Source: Corylus avellana
Taxonomy: Eukaryota; Streptophyta; Magnoliopsida; Fagales; Betulaceae
Direction: 5' to 3'
Length of the DNA: 64,000 nucleotides
Assembly: GCF_901000735.1 (NCBI RefSeq)
Contig: NC_081547.1
Location: 23,056,046 to 23,120,045, forward strand
Positions within the stretch are counted from its first letter, which is position 1; each line of letters opens with the position of its first letter. The notes below the pieces were generated by a model. The model made no database searches and was not told the origin of the DNA. It was given only the letters and a program-made list of their open reading frames with translations. Positions 1-14,899 of this stretch are shown here, piece by piece. Position numbers and translations under genes: made by a program.

Positions 1-168
1 TCAGCATTTTAATTATTAACTATCATTATTCTTTTTAAATTTTTTTTTTTTCATTTATTTTCACTATTTTTGAAGCACTCACATCGGGCTTAACAAATAT
101 TTAGTTAAAATTTAGCTAGATAACACATTTTTCTATTTTAACTACCTACTTTTTTAAAGCTAAACCTA
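1..168. repeat. Dispersed repeat, inverted copy at 11234-11401
   Basis: This block is nearly the reverse complement of 11234-11401 inside the HCT intron; base 1 pairs with about 11401 and base 168 with about 11234. A weaker relative lies around 5290-5400. It is AT-rich and non-coding, and is probably part of a MITE whose other end falls in the adjacent gap. Confidence 0.7.
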
Positions 169-268
169 NNNNNNNNNNNNNNNNNNNNNNNNNNNNNNNN
201 NNNNNNNNNNNNNNNNNNNNNNNNNNNNNNNNNNNNNNNNNNNNNNNNNNNNNNNNNNNNNNNNNNNN
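169..268. other. Assembly gap (100 N)
   Basis: Exactly 100 unknown bases, the conventional size for a scaffold gap of unknown length. The gap cuts the repeat at 1-168. Confidence 0.99.
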
Positions 269-281
269 AACTATTTACTTT

Positions 282-529
282 TTTAATGGAATACTAATTC
301 CACAAACCAAACTGGGTCTTAGAGTAATTTTAAATACTCAATTTTCCTCATATTCTTAATCTATTGGGCTAATGCGAATATGAATAATTATTTCATTCCA
401 TCATCCTTCATTTTCAGTAATAATTATTTATTTTCTTAATGGAATGTCCATTCCACAAACCAAACGAGGACTTAGAGTAATTTTAAACACTCAATTTTCA
501 TCCAATTCTCATTCTATTGTGCTAATGCG
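282..529. repeat. Diverged direct duplication (about 2 x 97 bp)
   Basis: Two similar blocks (about 282-376 and 431-529) share the order TTAATGGAAT, ATTCCACAAACCAAAC, CTTAGAGTAATTTTAAA, CTAATGCG. The 'accaaac' context is typical of MITE ends, so this may be two MITE copies side by side. No coding potential. Confidence 0.55.
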
Positions 530-787
530 GCCCTGCTCATCCACCCTTAAATTTTTACATGTTTTACTAAAAGCTGATCCAATGACTAATGGGCAACGCT
601 ACATTAGTTCATTATAATGGGAGTTAAGGATGTAACATTATTCATTTGTTTAAATTCGATTTATTTTATTTCAAACCAATGGAAGCTTGTTTACCATTGC
701 TCAATTAACTAATTGATTCCTTATAAAAGGTAGATAGTGTCATTATTGATATTGCTTCATAAACCCATACTAACAATTAGTTACTTA

Positions 788-1132
788 TCCTGCCCTTCGG
801 GTCGAGGATGATGAGTATCGGCTTGGGAGTTTCGCTCTCAAGGTTGAGGAATAAGTATTGGCTTGGGGGTTTTGCTCTTAAGGCCGAGGAATAAGCGCTA
901 CCTATGCATTAGATGGTGTCTGTTTGATGCAGATCTGATTTTTAAACCTAATGATTAGTCATAGGTTAGCGGATGCTATGTTATGGTTGATTTAGTCTGT
1001 TGTTGATGACTGTATCTTTAACTTCGGCTATGATTTACTTCAGAGACTTTTGCTCTATTTGTAAGAGCTTTAGGCTCCCGACTTTTATCAATGAATGGGT
1101 ATAGTATGTTTCCAAAAAAAAAAAAAAAAAAA
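788..1132 (+). mobile_element. Short poly-A retroposon with 10-bp TSD
   Basis: A 345-bp segment ends in an A tract of about 20 and is flanked by a perfect 10-bp direct repeat, TAGTTACTTA, at 778-787 and 1133-1142. This is the signature of target-primed reverse transcription. There is no ORF and no clear pol III A or B box, so a 5'-truncated LINE 3' end is more likely than a SINE. Near its 5' end a unit of about 41 bp is repeated twice (core GGCTTGGG.GTTT.GCTCT.AAGG). Confidence 0.8.
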
Positions 1133-1241
1133 TAGTTACTTAATTATTATTATTAGGATTTTACCATCCGAGTTAATTTGATTAATTCACTTTTGTTTAT
1201 AAATTTATTAAAAACAATAACATGACCAAACTTATATTTGT

Positions 1242-1269
1242 AATATATATATATATATATATATATATA
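1242..1269. repeat. (AT)n microsatellite
   Basis: Perfect AT dinucleotide run. The short ORF across it encodes an IYIYIY string and is not a gene. Confidence 0.95.
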
Positions 1270-2426
1270 ATGAAATGGAAAATTATATTATAGCTTGTAA
1301 CCGTATTTCTATATTTATTATACACATACTGATGTACACATATACATACATTGATATATTTTGTTTTTTTTTTTCTTTTACTTACCTTCAAAAAAGATGA
1401 GAAAATTCAAATTAAGAACCTTCATTTCACGGATCGTAATCTCCAAATTCAACTATCTTTAGGGAACTAGTACATTGATATCAAGACCGATAATTACACA
1501 ACTTTTGAAAAAAGAATGCAATCCTAAGCTAGTCCTAACCTAGTTGACCCGAGTTCGGCACTAGCCTTTGTCCGTTTGGGCTTGGGGGCTAGGGGCTCCA
1601 TATAAATTAATATGGATGGGGTTGATTTGAAAGGGACAGTTGGAAGTAGAGCATCATTATGAGCCTTTAGATTAGGAGAACTGTTTATCCCATATTTATA
1701 GCATATTAATCTATTCCAACCATCATTTATTTTTCTTTAAAAATAAAGTTTGAAAGACTATATTTACAGTATTATTCTTCATTTTACACTAAATAGATAT
1801 TTTTAATAGAGTGAATCATTCTCCAGTTGATCAAAGTTCTCTTGAGGCTCTCGAATTTTTGTATGGGGTTCGATGTGCACGTGTGAAGTGCGATTCATAG
1901 CGCCTATTGCCTGAACTCATACACGTGTTGCGGGTGGCACTGTGCTCTTCTTCATCACTCAATTTATTGTTAAGTGAGGATGATACTTTATAATCTAGTT
2001 GAATTCTTTGTATCTAGTCAATGTGGTGCCCACTTTTTTTTCCTATACTTTCAAATTTTGGTTTTTCTTCTAAAATCTTGGATTGACAGGAAAAATGTGG
2101 ATCTTTCAATTAAATGCACTTAATACTTTAAATGGAAAATATTTTTCATAATTATTTAAAATACTCAAAATAAATATAATTTTATTTATGCATTTTAAAT
2201 AAAATCTTAACAGTCCCAAATCATGTAAACATGACCTTGTAGCCCTGGTAGGACGGCAAGGGTTTGAGGCCTTTGAGGCTCTATGTATGTCAATCTCTTA
2301 AAAACTGGTTTCTCTATAAAGTTTAGAAAAAATAAAAATATCCATCTTCGGGTGCAATATATAATGTTTCTTAAATGTACCTTTTAGGCATTTTATCATA
2401 TTTAATTGTGTACATTTTCATGAGTG

Positions 2427-2428
<2 letters not shown>

Positions 2429-2461
<33 letters not shown>
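2429..2461. repeat. (AT)n microsatellite
   Basis: Perfect AT dinucleotide run of about 33 bp in non-coding DNA. Confidence 0.95.
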
Positions 2462-2465
<4 letters not shown>

Positions 2466-2661
2466 ATGATTAAATAATTAAATTTACCTCTTTCTATTAG
2501 CTTAAGTTTTTAGGATAATTAATAATTTAACATGGTATCATAGTCAAAGGTCTTCGGATCGAACCTTGACTCCGTTAATTTAACTCTCATTTTTACTTAA
2601 ATATTTCACGTGTTGGGCTTCACCTATTAAAGGGGAATGTTAAAGTAATGATTAAATAATT

Positions 2662-2765
2662 TTTTTTTTTTGACATGTCCGCACAAGAGGGGGGAGGGGG
2701 ATTCGAACTAGTGACTTCCGCTTTATTAGGCGTGGTCCCAGCCGATTGAGCTACCTCTTGGGGAC
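2662..2765 (-). mobile_element. tRNA-derived SINE with 14-bp TSD
   Basis: Read on the minus strand, the element carries an A-box match TAGCTCAATCGG (2742-2753), a B-box match AGTTCGAATCC (2699-2709) and a 3' poly-A tail. A perfect 14-bp direct repeat, ATGATTAAATAATT, flanks it at 2648-2661 and 2766-2779. The internal pol III promoter, tail and TSD define a tRNA-related SINE of about 104 bp. A tail-end fragment of a relative may sit near 6612-6632 (ATGTCCACACAAGAG). Confidence 0.9.
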
Positions 2766-3593
2766 ATGATTAAATAATTAAATTTACCTTTTCTCCTATC
2801 AGCTTAAACTTTTGGGATAATTGATAATTTAATAATATAACGATTAATAGAGTAACATTATATACTGGACAAATGTCCACCTTCTATTTATCAAAGTTGA
2901 TGTAGCGTGATCGTTCTAGTGATGGATGAAAGGTGAAACTTCATTTGATTTTTGCAAATGCTCAAGTAACCTTAAGCATAGCTATAGCTAAATGAACTTT
3001 ATTTTTCTTCTCCTTTCTCCCCCATGCATGAAAGAGAATCCTCTTAGAGAAAGGAATTCGTGTTATTGTTTATACTTCACCTGTAATCGATGAAGTCCAT
3101 CTTACATTTCCCTTTTTCCATTAAATAATTCTTTTGACTAAATGGTTTCTTCCTTTGACTAAATAATTCTTCTGAATAATTAATTTCAATATTTTAATGC
3201 TACAATTATTATTGTTTAGTTTCATAAAGGTGTTTAGGCCAATGCATGTTATGATCCACTCTCTTAGAATGGGAGAAAAATCTAACCTTATCTCCATTGA
3301 GAGTGACAATTGTCTTTTGTTTCTGAAATGTACTATACATCTTTTCTTTCAAAATTTTAATTTTAATTTTTTTTTTCATTTTTCAAAATTACCATTAAAT
3401 ATGTGAATTTCATGTGTAGGACTTATATAGCCCTACAAATCTAATGGTAATTTTGAAAAATGGTGAAATAAAAGAAAAGTCAAGAGAAGAAATATAGCAT
3501 TTTCCTTTCTTCATTTCTATGAAAGGGGTCGTAGTCGTGTTAGGCTTTATTTCTCTATGTATGTCATTGTTTTCATGTAAGAGTGTAATTTTT

Positions 3594-3757
3594 ATGTAAG
3601 GGTTATTTTCACTTGTAGTTTGTGGGTCTATGTTAGTCCTACTTTCCATGTAAGGGTTATTTTCACTTGTAGTTTGTGGGTCTATGTTAATCCTACTTTC
3701 CATGTAAGGGTTATTTTCACGAGTAGTTTGATTCGTATTTTCTCTATTTTCTTGCAA
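3594..3757 (-). repeat. 54-bp minisatellite (about 3 copies)
   Basis: A 54-bp unit begins at about 3594, 3648 and 3702; the third copy diverges. Because 54 is a multiple of 3, the minus strand stays open (3410-3757) and would encode an 18-residue repeat such as ENNPYMESRTNIDPQTTS. There is no recognisable domain or promoter, so I treat it as a repeat rather than a gene. Confidence 0.75.
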
Positions 3758-3906
3758 GAGTCATAATTCGTATAGGGCATAAGTCCTAATCCTAAGCCAA
3801 GTTGGGTTGTAGTCTTTATTTAAGAACAATATTGCAACAAAGTATGACATAGAATTATTTAGTAAAAATTAATACTTGCGTTGTGAAGTTTTGAGGCCTC
3901 TCTACA

Positions 3907-4139
3907 AGACTCTAAGAGCATTTTGAGATTGTATTTGAGAAATAAAGCTTTTAAAGTTTTAAGTTAAAAAAAACGTTTTTTTGTTGTTGCAAAAGCTTCA
4001 TTTTTAAGTTTTTGTCAAAAATGCATTTTATCCCATTTTTGTATCTTTAAAAGCTCTTTCATTTTTTTTTTACCAAACGAGTATTTTTTTTTTCTTCAAA
4101 TGCACTTTTACTCTTTTAGACCTCTCAAATGCACACCTA
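3907..4139. repeat. Possible MITE with imperfect inverted ends
   Basis: The left end (TGTATTTGAGAAATAAAGC) loosely matches the reverse complement of the right end (GTGCATTTGAGAGGTCTAAA). It is AT-rich and non-coding. I could not fix a TSD. Confidence 0.35.
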
Positions 4140-4789
4140 AATAGGCCATAAGTTAGCCATAGGAAAGTCGCGAAGGCCCGTAACAACTAATGTTACAATC
4201 GTTCTATACTTTAGGACTTGATGTCCAATACTATTTGCCTAACTGATAGGATCTCCAATATATTCCCATAATATTTCTCTTAATATTGTCCTAATATTTT
4301 CCATAATCATCATGATTTCATACTATTGCAATTTCCTTATTTTAGGCATTATTCTATAATAATTATTTTCCTAGAATAAGCTGCAATACTCTCTATAAAA
4401 TGATGTAGATGTGGTATGACAATTCAAGGAATGAAAAGTTTATTTACAAAAGTAAGTGTTTGTTAAGAGGTGTGATTCCATTTAAAAACTTATTTTATCC
4501 CGTTACAAACTAAATAAGTAAATATTTAGGTTCGCAACAAGCATCTACGACCCCATTGTCAATAGTTACACCTCTTTCCGTGCTACTTCACTTTGTCATC
4601 CCAAATAAGGAGAAAATTTTTGAAGAGTAGCTTTTGGGCACTTACATTGTGCTAGTCAAATATAGTCAATCTTATTTTGGCTAGTCTTATAGCAGAAAAT
4701 ACCAACAAAAGCAAAGAAAAAAAAAGCCTTTGATTAAAGATTTGACTGGCTAGCAAACACCGTAGCACAACAATGTATAAATTAAATTA

Positions 4790-5242
4790 CGAGAAACTTC
4801 ACTTTAAATTTCTGAATTATATCCTGTTATAACATTTTCATCCTCTCAAAAAAACTTCAAAACCTCTTAATTTGGACTCCTGAACTTTCACTTGCAGACA
4901 ATTTAAACCTCGTATTCAATTTTTGCCGTTAAACCCTTAAAAAGACAAAATTACCCTTCAATTTTCTTTTTATTAAAAAATAAAAAAATGAAAAAAAAAG
5001 AAGGTGAAAACAAAGGGTCACAAGGTGGTCCAACTGTGACTCTTGAAATTAAGGGTAAATTTGAAATTTTATAAAAAAGTCAAAGATATAAATGTCATTG
5101 TCTAACTTTTAACGTTTAAAATATAATGGAGGGTTCAAAATGATAAAAATTGGAAGTTTAGAGTCCAGAGTGAGAGGTTTTAAAATTTGGTGGCATCTCA
5201 AAAGGGGTGGTAAATCAGGGGTTCAAAGTGAAGTTTTCTCAC
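4790..5242. mobile_element. MITE (453 bp) with 7-8 bp TSD
   Basis: The ends form terminal inverted repeats: GAGAAACTTCACTTT at left, and GAGAAAACTTCACTTTGAAC when the right end is reverse complemented. The flank TAAATTA occurs at 4783-4789 and 5243-5249; with the preceding base it becomes an 8-bp TSD with one mismatch. Non-coding, compatible with a Mutator-like or hAT-like MITE. Confidence 0.75.
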
Positions 5243-5475
5243 TAAATTAATAATAAAAAAAAAATCTCAATATCTCTCATTTTTATAAAATTAATATTTT
5301 AAATGGAATAACGAAAAGTAGTTAACTAAAATGCTGACTTAAATATACCTATTTTTAGAAAGTAGATAGTTAAAATAAAATTTAAAAAGAAAAAAAAATT
5401 CTCTTTAGCTAAACATTTACCGTTCCAAATTTGAATTTCCTGGTAAAAAAAAAAAAAAATGCAGAAGGTCGCTGT

Positions 5476-5809
5476 AGTTGATCATCTCTGACAAGTGAAG
5501 GATCACGAAAGAAAATTCCTGGTAAAATGTGCAAGTCTTCTTTCTCTCTCTCTCTCTCTCTCTATAGATTTCAAGCATCGTGCGAGGAAAGATCACTGGA
5601 TAGAACATTCAAACGAACAATGAGGAACGCAGTCGCTTAAAGTTGATCATCTCCGACAAGTGAAGGATCACGAAAGAAAATTCCTGGAAAAATGTGCAAG
5701 TCTTCTTTCTCTCTCTCTCTCTCTCTCTCTCTGTAGATTTCAAGCATCTTGCGAGGAAAAGTCACTGGATAGAACATTCAAACGAACTATGAGGAACGCA
5801 GTCAGTTAA
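5476..5809. repeat. Tandem duplication, 165-bp unit, containing (CT)n
   Basis: Copy 1 starts at 5476 and copy 2 at 5641. They share AGTTGATCATCTC, GACAAGTGAAGGATCACG, a CT microsatellite, then AGATTTCAAGCATC and GGATAGAACATTCAAACGAA. Only a few substitutions and a CT-length change separate them. No stable ORF. Confidence 0.9.
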
Positions 5810-6682
5810 AAAAAGGAAAATTACAATTCTTAATTCGTTTCTTTCCTGTTTTTATTTTTTATTTTTTATAACTAGATGGTTTAAGGATTTTACATATTAT
5901 AAAACTTCTAATAATTTACATGACTCGACGTGTTTAGAACCAATTGTTAAATTAAAAGGCACGATTGGATCTCTTGTCAACATGGATAAAAAAAAAGTAC
6001 AAATAAGATCTTTTCAATGATTTTATTTTTATAAATTAAAGAAAACATTTAAAAATTTTTTTTTTTTGAAAAAAATCATTCCTCAAAATAATTTTTGATG
6101 GTTGACTAACGAGAAATCTGTTTGGAGTCATTCTCTTACATATTTTATGTTTATTGTCTTTTTTTAATAAATTCATCATTAAATCTGCGAGACTTACATG
6201 TTCGTTCTATATATTTAATAATAAATTTGCCATCAAATCTTAGAGGTGGGAGGAGAACGATAGTCGCACGACTCAATCTTAAAGATGAATTTATCCAATA
6301 TTTTTACCAAGTCAGTGTCTGAAGTGGAAATTTCCCTAGTTTGATTTATGTTCCATGTTTATTGGAATTTTCTGCCTATATGGGCAAATCCATATCCTGA
6401 TAAGTGATATCCTAGACCACGAAGAGTAAGGGTTGAAAAACAAGGGTTGGAGATGTGAGAGAGAGAGGAGAAGGTGGTCTATTTGATAATAAGGGTGATT
6501 AAGCTAAAATACAAAATTAGAAACTCAATGAGTGATATGAAAAAGACTTGGCCACAAGGATGAATATATAAATTTTTTTATTGTTTTTATTTTATTATTA
6601 TTATTATTTTTATATGTCCACACAAGAGATGATTTTTTGATGTGAAAAAGACTCGAAATTAAATTGTATGGGTGAAAATGCA

Positions 6683-7304
6683 TACTACAAAAAAAAAAAA
6701 GATGATTTTTTGATGTGTATAACAATACACTTTTTGCCACCTCACTAATTACTGACGTGGTAATTACTGCCACGTCAAAAAAAACTTTATTGACGTATCA
6801 TTTTTGACACGTCAATAATTATTGACGTGTCATTTTTTACACGTCAATATTGACGTGTCATTATTTCACACATCAAAAATTAATTAATTAATAATATTAT
6901 TATTTTTTTTAAAATATTAGATAACAAATTATATATATCACGTTTTCAATATTGTAAGATTATTATAAACTAAACAATTAAAGTGCTTTTTAGTATTAAC
7001 AATCTAGAATATTAATACATATATGTATTATCTTAGTCTAATTAAGTATATAGTATTTTTTTAAAAATAGGTAATCATATAATTTTTTTAAAAATTTATT
7101 GACACGTCAATTTCTAGCGGGTCAATAATTTATTGACACGTCAAAATTTTTTTTGACGTGTCAAACAGTGACACGTCAAAAATCCCAATTTTTGACACTC
7201 ACATTTTTTTAATGTTCGACACACGTCAATAAAGTTTAGTGACATGTCAGATTACCTAACACGTCAAAAACACCTTGTCAAAAAAAATTTCATATTTTGT
7301 AATG
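6683..7304. mobile_element. Non-autonomous CACTA-like element
   Basis: The left end reads TACTACAAAAAAAAAA and the right end, reverse complemented, CATTACAAAA; both are decayed forms of the plant CACTA terminus CACTACAAAA. Both subterminal regions are packed with direct and inverted TGACGTGTCA-like motifs, and the right end aligns in layout with the 3' end of the large CACTA element at 46935-47316. No transposase ORF. The TSD is ambiguous by one base (possibly TGC). Confidence 0.7.
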
Positions 7305-7309
7305 TGCGA

Positions 7310-7400
7310 GGAGTTATTAACCGCTACCTGTATTACACCTTTTAAAGGTGGTTTGCGATTTTAACCTCTTTTGAAGGCGGTTAGAAAAACCGCTAACCGC
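7310..7400. repeat. Short inverted-repeat tract (ACCGC/GCGGT)
   Basis: Contains a perfect 9-bp hairpin, GGCGGTTAG ... CTAACCGCC, with an 8-bp loop, plus related ACCGC and AAGGTGGT motifs; another AACCGCA lies near 7614. Probably a MITE remnant beside the CACTA-like element. Confidence 0.45.
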
Positions 7401-8404
7401 CTATATATATATATATATATATGAAACAACATCGTTTTTGTGTTTAAATATATATAAAAATGTAAAAATAATGGCATATGTAGTATGATATTATTATATT
7501 ACTATAAAAATTAAGTTGTTTTGGTTTTTTTTTTTTAATTTTTTAAAAAATTGAACTTAACAAAAAAAAAAAAAAAGGTTAGCAATTAGCGAAGGTAGTT
7601 AGTAAATTTTACTAACCGCATTTTCACTTTTACTAGATTGTGTATAACATTATAATACATAATATAATGAGTTAATTTTTATAAGTGTATAAATAAAAAA
7701 GTAATTAATTAGAATGATAAAATCTGAATAATATTAACTAATATTTAATATGAATTTGCAAAAAACCAAATATATATGAAAAATAGATAAACTAATTAAT
7801 TAGTTGGTAAACAAATTCCAATGAAGTCGAACAATAAATAGTAAAAAATTGATCTAGAAGTGGAAGCAAAATTATTAGATGAAACAAAGTTGAAAGGATT
7901 AATATACTATCATCCTCCACGACAACCACGTGATCGTCGCTGGACGTTGACGGGGCGCAACCTATCGCCACGATGGCTTTGATCAGTCGCAACAACTCAT
8001 GTCCAGAATCAACCAACCAGCAACCGCCAGACGTGGGAGGGACGATGCGTGACGACTGACGAGCAACTATATTTTTGTATTACTTCAAAGCATCCTTAAA
8101 ATCATTTTGGTTGTGGGTCCCACAAACAGCCTCAGCTAGATTACTTATTTCTGACTAAACGTGTTATATATTTTAAATATTATTATTAAATCTGTAAAAA
8201 TTTACAATTTAATCATAATTTTGAAATGAGAGTCTTTACTATCTGGTCTATTCTTAAAACACCCACTTTACAGTATCTAATTATCATATGACACATCATC
8301 AATTTGATAAAAATACAAAAAATGAAAATGAGAACAACCACACCAAAAAGGAAAACCCCTAGCTGGCGAGGCACTGCCGGAATCCAAGCCGCCGAAGCAC
8401 GCCA

Positions 8405-8455
8405 CCGGCCAGACCCAGCGTGGGTCACTGCTTGACCCATGCTGGATCTGGCCGG
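8405..8455. repeat. GC-rich hairpin (23-bp arms)
   Basis: Arms 8405-8427 and 8433-8455 pair with two mismatches around a 5-base loop (CTGCT). The GC content stands out against the AT-rich surroundings. ORFs across it on both strands follow from the composition and lack recognisable domains. Confidence 0.75.
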
Positions 8456-8541
8456 CGACCTAGCCGTGGATCTGCAAACCCATAGCGGGTCTCTCGGTGT
8501 GCTTTGGCGGCCTGGATCCTGGCAATGTCGTGACTTTCTGG

Positions 8542-8625
8542 ATGCCTCAAAATCTATTTTTAATGCCTTAAAACCTATTTCTAATACCCTAAAACCTGTT
8601 TTTATTGTCTCAAAACTCTTTTTTG
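8542..8625. repeat. 21-bp tandem repeat (about 4 copies)
   Basis: Successive units resemble ATGCCTTAAAACCTATTTCTA, period 21 bp, so both strands appear open with 7-residue repeats. Substitutions between units are frequent. No evidence of a gene. Confidence 0.7.
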
Positions 8626-8899
8626 AATTCAAAACTAAAATTTAGAGGTAAAATGTTAACCCTTTAGAAATTTTATAATCTTAAAATTTAGTGTATTTTA
8701 GTTTAAATTATTTTTATATATTTTATATATTTTTGTTTATATGTCGATTAAGAAGTTTAAAAATAGTATTATCGTGATTCATTAGGGGGAGTAAAAGTAG
8801 TATTATCATGATTGTCCTGACGAAAGGTTTTATCTTTTGAAAATTTTGAAGAAGGAGAAAAAACGGGAGAGAAAATGCACGGTTTTTCATATATACGTA

Positions 8900-13279
<4,380 letters not shown>

Positions 13280-13546
13280 GGAAGATGAAACGCCCTGCCG
13301 TGGTTTCTTTCCTTCTTTCCTATGCCATGCCAAAAAGTTTTCCGGAGGTGGTTGTGTTCCTTTTCCCTAGTGCTTCTCGCCTCTCTCTTCATACATAATT
13401 TGTACCATTGAAATCTGACTTGTTTAAACTGTGAAGTGGACTTAGAAACAAGTGTATCTTTTTATTTAATATTGAATTCACAGGAAGCATAATCATTTTA
13501 TACAATAATTGTTGATATAAGTTATATAACTATTTGGAAAATACTA

Positions 13547-13683
13547 AGTGTTATTTTGGTGTCCTCTTAATTGTGATGTGACTTTTAAAATTATCGTTGA
13601 ATTTGTGATTATCATTATTGACTTTTAATCTATTGGTGATTTTAAAAATCACATCATAGTTGGGAGGATATTAGAAAAACACT
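13547..13683. mobile_element. Foldback MITE, same family as 11510-11679
   Basis: Inverted ends AGTGTTATTTTGGTGTCCTC and, reverse complemented, AGTGTTTTTCTAATATCCTC, with the inner GATGTGACTTTTAAAAT pairing. The internal sequence resembles the intron MITE. The 9-bp flanks match at only 6 of 9 positions, so this is an older copy. It lies just 3' of HCT. Confidence 0.65.
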
Positions 13684-13739
13684 AGAAGAATACCTAATAA
13701 TTCCTCAATTATTTACTGTGAATAGAAAGAGGGAGGGGT

Positions 13740-14539
13740 TTGGGGATCTGGATCCACTGAAATTCTTAGGAAAATTTTAATTTTTGAAATTTCAGATCTA
13801 AGTTGTCCATTTTCTATCTAAAGGTCATTATTCTGTTATATGTCCCACTACTAATAAAATATTAAATATTATTATTTTATTATTTTATTAGTAGTGGAAC
13901 ACGTGGCAGAACAATAACCATTGGATGAAAAATAGACAGCCTAAATTTAAAATTTAAGAAATTGAAATTTCTTAAAAATTTCAATAGATCCTCATCCGGA
14001 GTTTTGTGACAAGAGATATGCCCTAATTGTACTTGAATCAAAATTACTAAAAAAAACTTTACCCAATTTTTAATTTTTCTAAAATGCAAATAATAAAAAA
14101 AAAGAAACCATAGAAGAATTAGAAAATGTGAAGATATTTATTTATTTTTGTTTTAAATTTAGTTTTAATAATTAGAAAAAGGAAATTTGGTTTTTCATTT
14201 GCTAAAAGCGAAGATATTTTGTAGAAACTTTGGGTGAAATTTTATTTTTCTGTTCATTCTAACATTTGTTGGGCGTTTTTGCTCACCTTGGAAGCGATCA
14301 TTTTTTCCTGTGCTTTACATTTATCACATTATTATATCACCGACAACCTCAAATCCTGTCAGTGTCGGTGAAATAATTACTTGAAATAAAATTTTATATA
14401 TTACGACTACATGACGCTAACCTGACCACTTGAACTATCGCTCTCATGACGGCCCAACCGAGCAGTTTTCCTCCACCAAATGTAGCAAGAGGGGCTAGAG
14501 TCGCCGTCACAAGGTAGCATCCATGCGCGACGAGCCACG
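13740..14539. other. AT-rich intergenic sequence, nothing recognised
   Basis: No open frame of interest. Around 14390-14440, reverse complemented, a TAGTTCAAGTGG string resembles a pol III A box, but no B box follows. Confidence 0.5.
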
Positions 14540-14860
14540 TATTTGTATGGTGAGTGGTGAGTCACGCAGACAAAACTCTCCACCGAAGATCAATCAAGAA
14601 GCGTGTGGACCCCAGAGAATAATAATAAAGTGTTGAGAGTACATGATAAGAGTTTGTACGGGCGAGAGCAGAGGAGTATGCCATGCTTTTAGGTCACCGT
14701 CTCACCAACTCTCTCTCTGTGCCGTGCATTCCTCCCCAGAATATACCAGAGTGACATGTATCTGCCATCTGGTGACGTGGCAGGTGATGGCTTGGCTTTG
14801 ACTTGGTCAACCAAGTTAGTTGGTGACTGAATGACAGGTCCCGTACTTTTGATTTGATTG
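14540..14860 (+). repeat. Diverged duplicate of the HCT 5' flank
   Basis: Matches 8900-9240 in the same orientation and block order: AAGTGTTGAGAGTACATGATAAGAG (compare AAGAGTTGAGTTTACAGGATAAGAA), then AGAGGA.TATG, AGGTCACC.TCTCACCAACTCTCTCTCT, then a GACGTGGCAGGTG / TACGTGGCGGGTG segment and a GACAG motif. No HCT coding sequence follows it, so it looks like the promoter end of a second, lost gene copy or a transposed promoter fragment. Confidence 0.65.
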
Positions 14861-14899
14861 TTTTGTCTGAACCTCACAAAACTTGGCGCTTTGAATTGA

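Noticed and set aside
2699..2753. tRNA gene on the minus strand
   Set aside because: Only the A and B boxes are tRNA-like; no cloverleaf can be drawn, and the poly-A tail plus 14-bp TSD show it is a SINE.
8213..8645. Overlapping ORFs on both strands (139 and 68 codons)
   Set aside because: They are explained by a GC-rich hairpin and a 21-bp repeat; no domain, no splice context, and both strands are equally open.
14390..14440. A-box-like string TAGTTCAAGTGG on the minus strand
   Set aside because: No B box, tail or TSD found, so not called a SINE or tRNA.
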